The notes below the pieces were generated by a model that saw only the letters and a program-made list of their open reading frames with translations, ran no database searches and was not told the origin of the DNA. Shown here one piece after another: positions 5,687 to 6,595 of a DNA stretch of 6,595 bases; positions within the stretch are counted from its first letter, which is position 1, and each line of letters starts with the position of its first letter. The position numbers and the translations under genes were made by a program. This DNA comes from Bacteroidota bacterium (GTDB taxonomy: Bacteria; CLD3; SB21). Location: assembly GCA_020438245.1 (NCBI GenBank), contig JAGQUY010000199.1:1-6595 (forward strand), given 5' to 3'.

Positions 5687-6058
5687 TCACGTCAATAAAG
5701 TCCATTTTGGCTTCAGCAGAATAAGCAGGACTACGGTTCCGGAGAATCCAGCCATGGAAAGGCCCAATGGCACACCAAGAAACAGGTTAACACCAAACAG
5801 AGCGACCACGCCCGCCAGCAGACCAAACACTCCAATCTTGCGCCAACTCCAAACCACAATGAGGCAAGCAAGATTCCACAAGCCAATAACGGACTTGAGC
5901 ACAAGGACCCCCGAAAGTGTACCGCCAGGTTCACGGAAAGTGTGGTATGTCTCCAAGACTGCAAAGACCGCCGCAAGTCCCGTGAAGATAGTCAGTAATG
6001 CCAAACAGGCATTCAACAGAACACCTCGTTTTTGCTCCTGTTCGTGGCCCGCTGACAA
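5687..6058 (-). CDS. Small four-helix integral membrane protein, function unknown
   Basis: A 123-residue product with four predicted transmembrane segments (about residues 14-35, 47-72, 74-96 and 98-115) and a charged N-terminal tail (GHEQEQKRG). The short loop around 36-46 contains TYHTFREPGG. The start is TTG at 6058: the frame is closed by a stop a few codons upstream and no ATG precedes the first helix. It starts 11 bases after the stop of the Bor-like lipoprotein gene and is likely the last gene of that operon, although no strong ribosome-binding site is visible. No catalytic motif is seen and I do not recognise the family. Confidence 0.75.
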   Translation of the reverse strand: MSAGHEQEQKRGVLLNACLALLTIFTGLAAVFAVLETYHTFREPGGTLSGVLVLKSVIGLWNLACLIVVWSWRKIGVFGLLAGVVALFGVNLFLGVPLGLSMAGFSGTVVLLILLKPKWTLLT

Positions 6059-6069
6059 GATTTCGAAGA

Positions 6070-6324
6070 CTACTTCTTAACGATCGTTCTGGTGTATATT
6101 ATGCCGCCCGTGAATCCACTGATCAAGTAATCGATGAACTCGTACTTGGTTTCGTATTCTTCACCTGCTTTGGCCGTGTTATCGGTAATCGGTGCCAATC
6201 CGCCAACTACATAAAAGATTCGTTTCTTGTCCTTAATTTCCTGTCCGTCGTCAACAATCTTGATTGTTGCGCAGGACTGGATCAACAGGAACATCAGAGC
6301 CGCCATGGCTGCTGTCTTTTTCAT
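6070..6324 (-). CDS. Bor-like small lipoprotein (paralogue A)
   Basis: An 84-residue protein starting MKKTAAMAALMFLLIQSC, a classic type II signal with Cys18 as the lipidated residue. GGAGAG (6335-6330) lies five bases before the ATG. The mature part has a DDGQE segment, KKRIFYVVGGLAP, then YEFIDYLISGFTGGIIYTRT near the end. The F-V-x-G block and the closing F-x-x-x-L-x-x-x-T-x-GI-x-T pattern resemble the lambda Bor / Iss lipoprotein family; this is by eye and moderate only. Bor and Iss are surface-exposed lipoproteins associated with serum resistance, but environmental relatives have no established role. It aligns without gaps to the neighbouring upstream gene, about 32 of 68 residues identical from the lipobox onward, so the two arose by tandem duplication. 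Confidence 0.8.
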   Translation of the reverse strand: MKKTAAMAALMFLLIQSCATIKIVDDGQEIKDKKRIFYVVGGLAPITDNTAKAGEEYETKYEFIDYLISGFTGGIIYTRTIVKK

Positions 6325-6344
6325 AATTGCTCTCCAAGATGAGG

Positions 6345-6595
6345 TTATTGCTTTTCGACCGTGCGAGTTGCGATAATACCGAGAGTAAGTCCTGTAAACA
6401 AGTAGTCTAGGAACGTGTATTTTTCCACATATTGGGGACCGGATTTGATGTTGTTGTTATTCAAAGGTGCGGCTCCAAAAAAGAAATACACGACTCTTTT
6501 TGACTTTTCCACTTCCTGTCCATCGTTCACATAGTGAATGCTTGTGCATGCCGATGTGGCCAGGAGTAGGAAAAAGCAGATCATTACGAGAGACT
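6345..6595 (-). CDS. Bor-like small lipoprotein (paralogue B), N-terminus cut by window edge
   Basis: Open from the right edge to the stop at 6345. An ATG at 6584 would give 79 residues beginning MICFFLLLATSAC, but that signal lacks the basic N-terminus of a lipoprotein. The frame stays open upstream (reading S-L-V before that Met), so the true start is probably a few codons beyond the window. The lipobox is TSAC. The mature part mirrors paralogue A: NDGQE, KRVVYFFFGAAP, NNNN, then YTFLDYLFTGLTLGIIATRT. It lies 20 bases upstream of paralogue A in the same direction, so it is probably the earlier gene of the operon. The TLGI-x-T ending makes it slightly closer to Bor than paralogue A. Bor assignment is tentative; the paralogy of the pair is clear. 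Confidence 0.75.
   Translation of the reverse strand, partial: SLVMICFFLLLATSACTSIHYVNDGQEVEKSKRVVYFFFGAAPLNNNNIKSGPQYVEKYTFLDYLFTGLTLGIIATRTVEKQ

Noticed and set aside
5652..6080. 142-residue plus-strand ORF
   Set aside because: It overlaps the MFS gene end and is antisense to the four-helix membrane protein. Its Pro/Thr/Arg/Asn-rich translation is the usual mirror of a hydrophobic coding strand.
5998..6342. 114-residue plus-strand ORF
   Set aside because: It is antisense to Bor-like paralogue A, which has a lipobox, a ribosome-binding site and a paralogue next door.

Overview
The window opens with the last ~80 bases of a 5S rRNA and its Rho-independent terminator, so it starts at the downstream end of an rRNA operon. 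Seven complete protein genes and one cut by the right edge follow. The host looks like a Gram-negative bacterium: it has lipoprotein signal sequences and an exported TPR-CHAT protein with a C-terminal membrane anchor, an architecture common in Bacteroidota and related FCB phyla. Clear Shine-Dalgarno sequences before several genes argue against a classical Bacteroidia genome. Phylum is inferred, not shown.

Layout. (1) 1-131: 5S rRNA 3' part and terminator. (2) 150-2576: promoter-like region and an exported 788-aa TPR protein whose C-terminus stops in the first half of a CHAT (caspase-like) domain. (3) 2577-2943: a small lipoprotein gene between two degenerate 34-base direct repeats. (4) 2944-3711, minus strand: the missing second half of a CHAT domain, with the catalytic His and Cys and a C-terminal membrane segment. 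(5) 3795-4258: a two-gene plus-strand unit, an 80-aa free-standing peptidoglycan-binding-like domain and a 72-aa protein of unknown function. (6) 4355-5668: an MFS exporter behind a good promoter candidate. (7) 5687-6595, minus strand: an operon of two paralogous Bor-like lipoproteins and a four-helix membrane protein, converging on the MFS gene.

The most striking point is the CHAT protein in two pieces. The plus-strand ORF carries the signal peptide, TPR array and the non-catalytic N-terminal CHAT half. The minus-strand ORF starts almost exactly where the first ends and carries the catalytic half and anchor. Together they would make one conventional TPR-CHAT protein of about 1030 aa. A DNA inversion (fixed or reversible), remnants of two CHAT genes, or a genuine two-polypeptide protease are all possible. 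Only weak inverted homology is visible at the presumed breakpoints, and the two halves differ in G+C, so I cannot choose between these.

The remaining genes look like ordinary envelope and transport functions. The PG-binding/unknown pair and the paired Bor-like lipoproteins are the parts least explained by known pathways. No tRNA, CRISPR array, transposase or integrase gene is visible.
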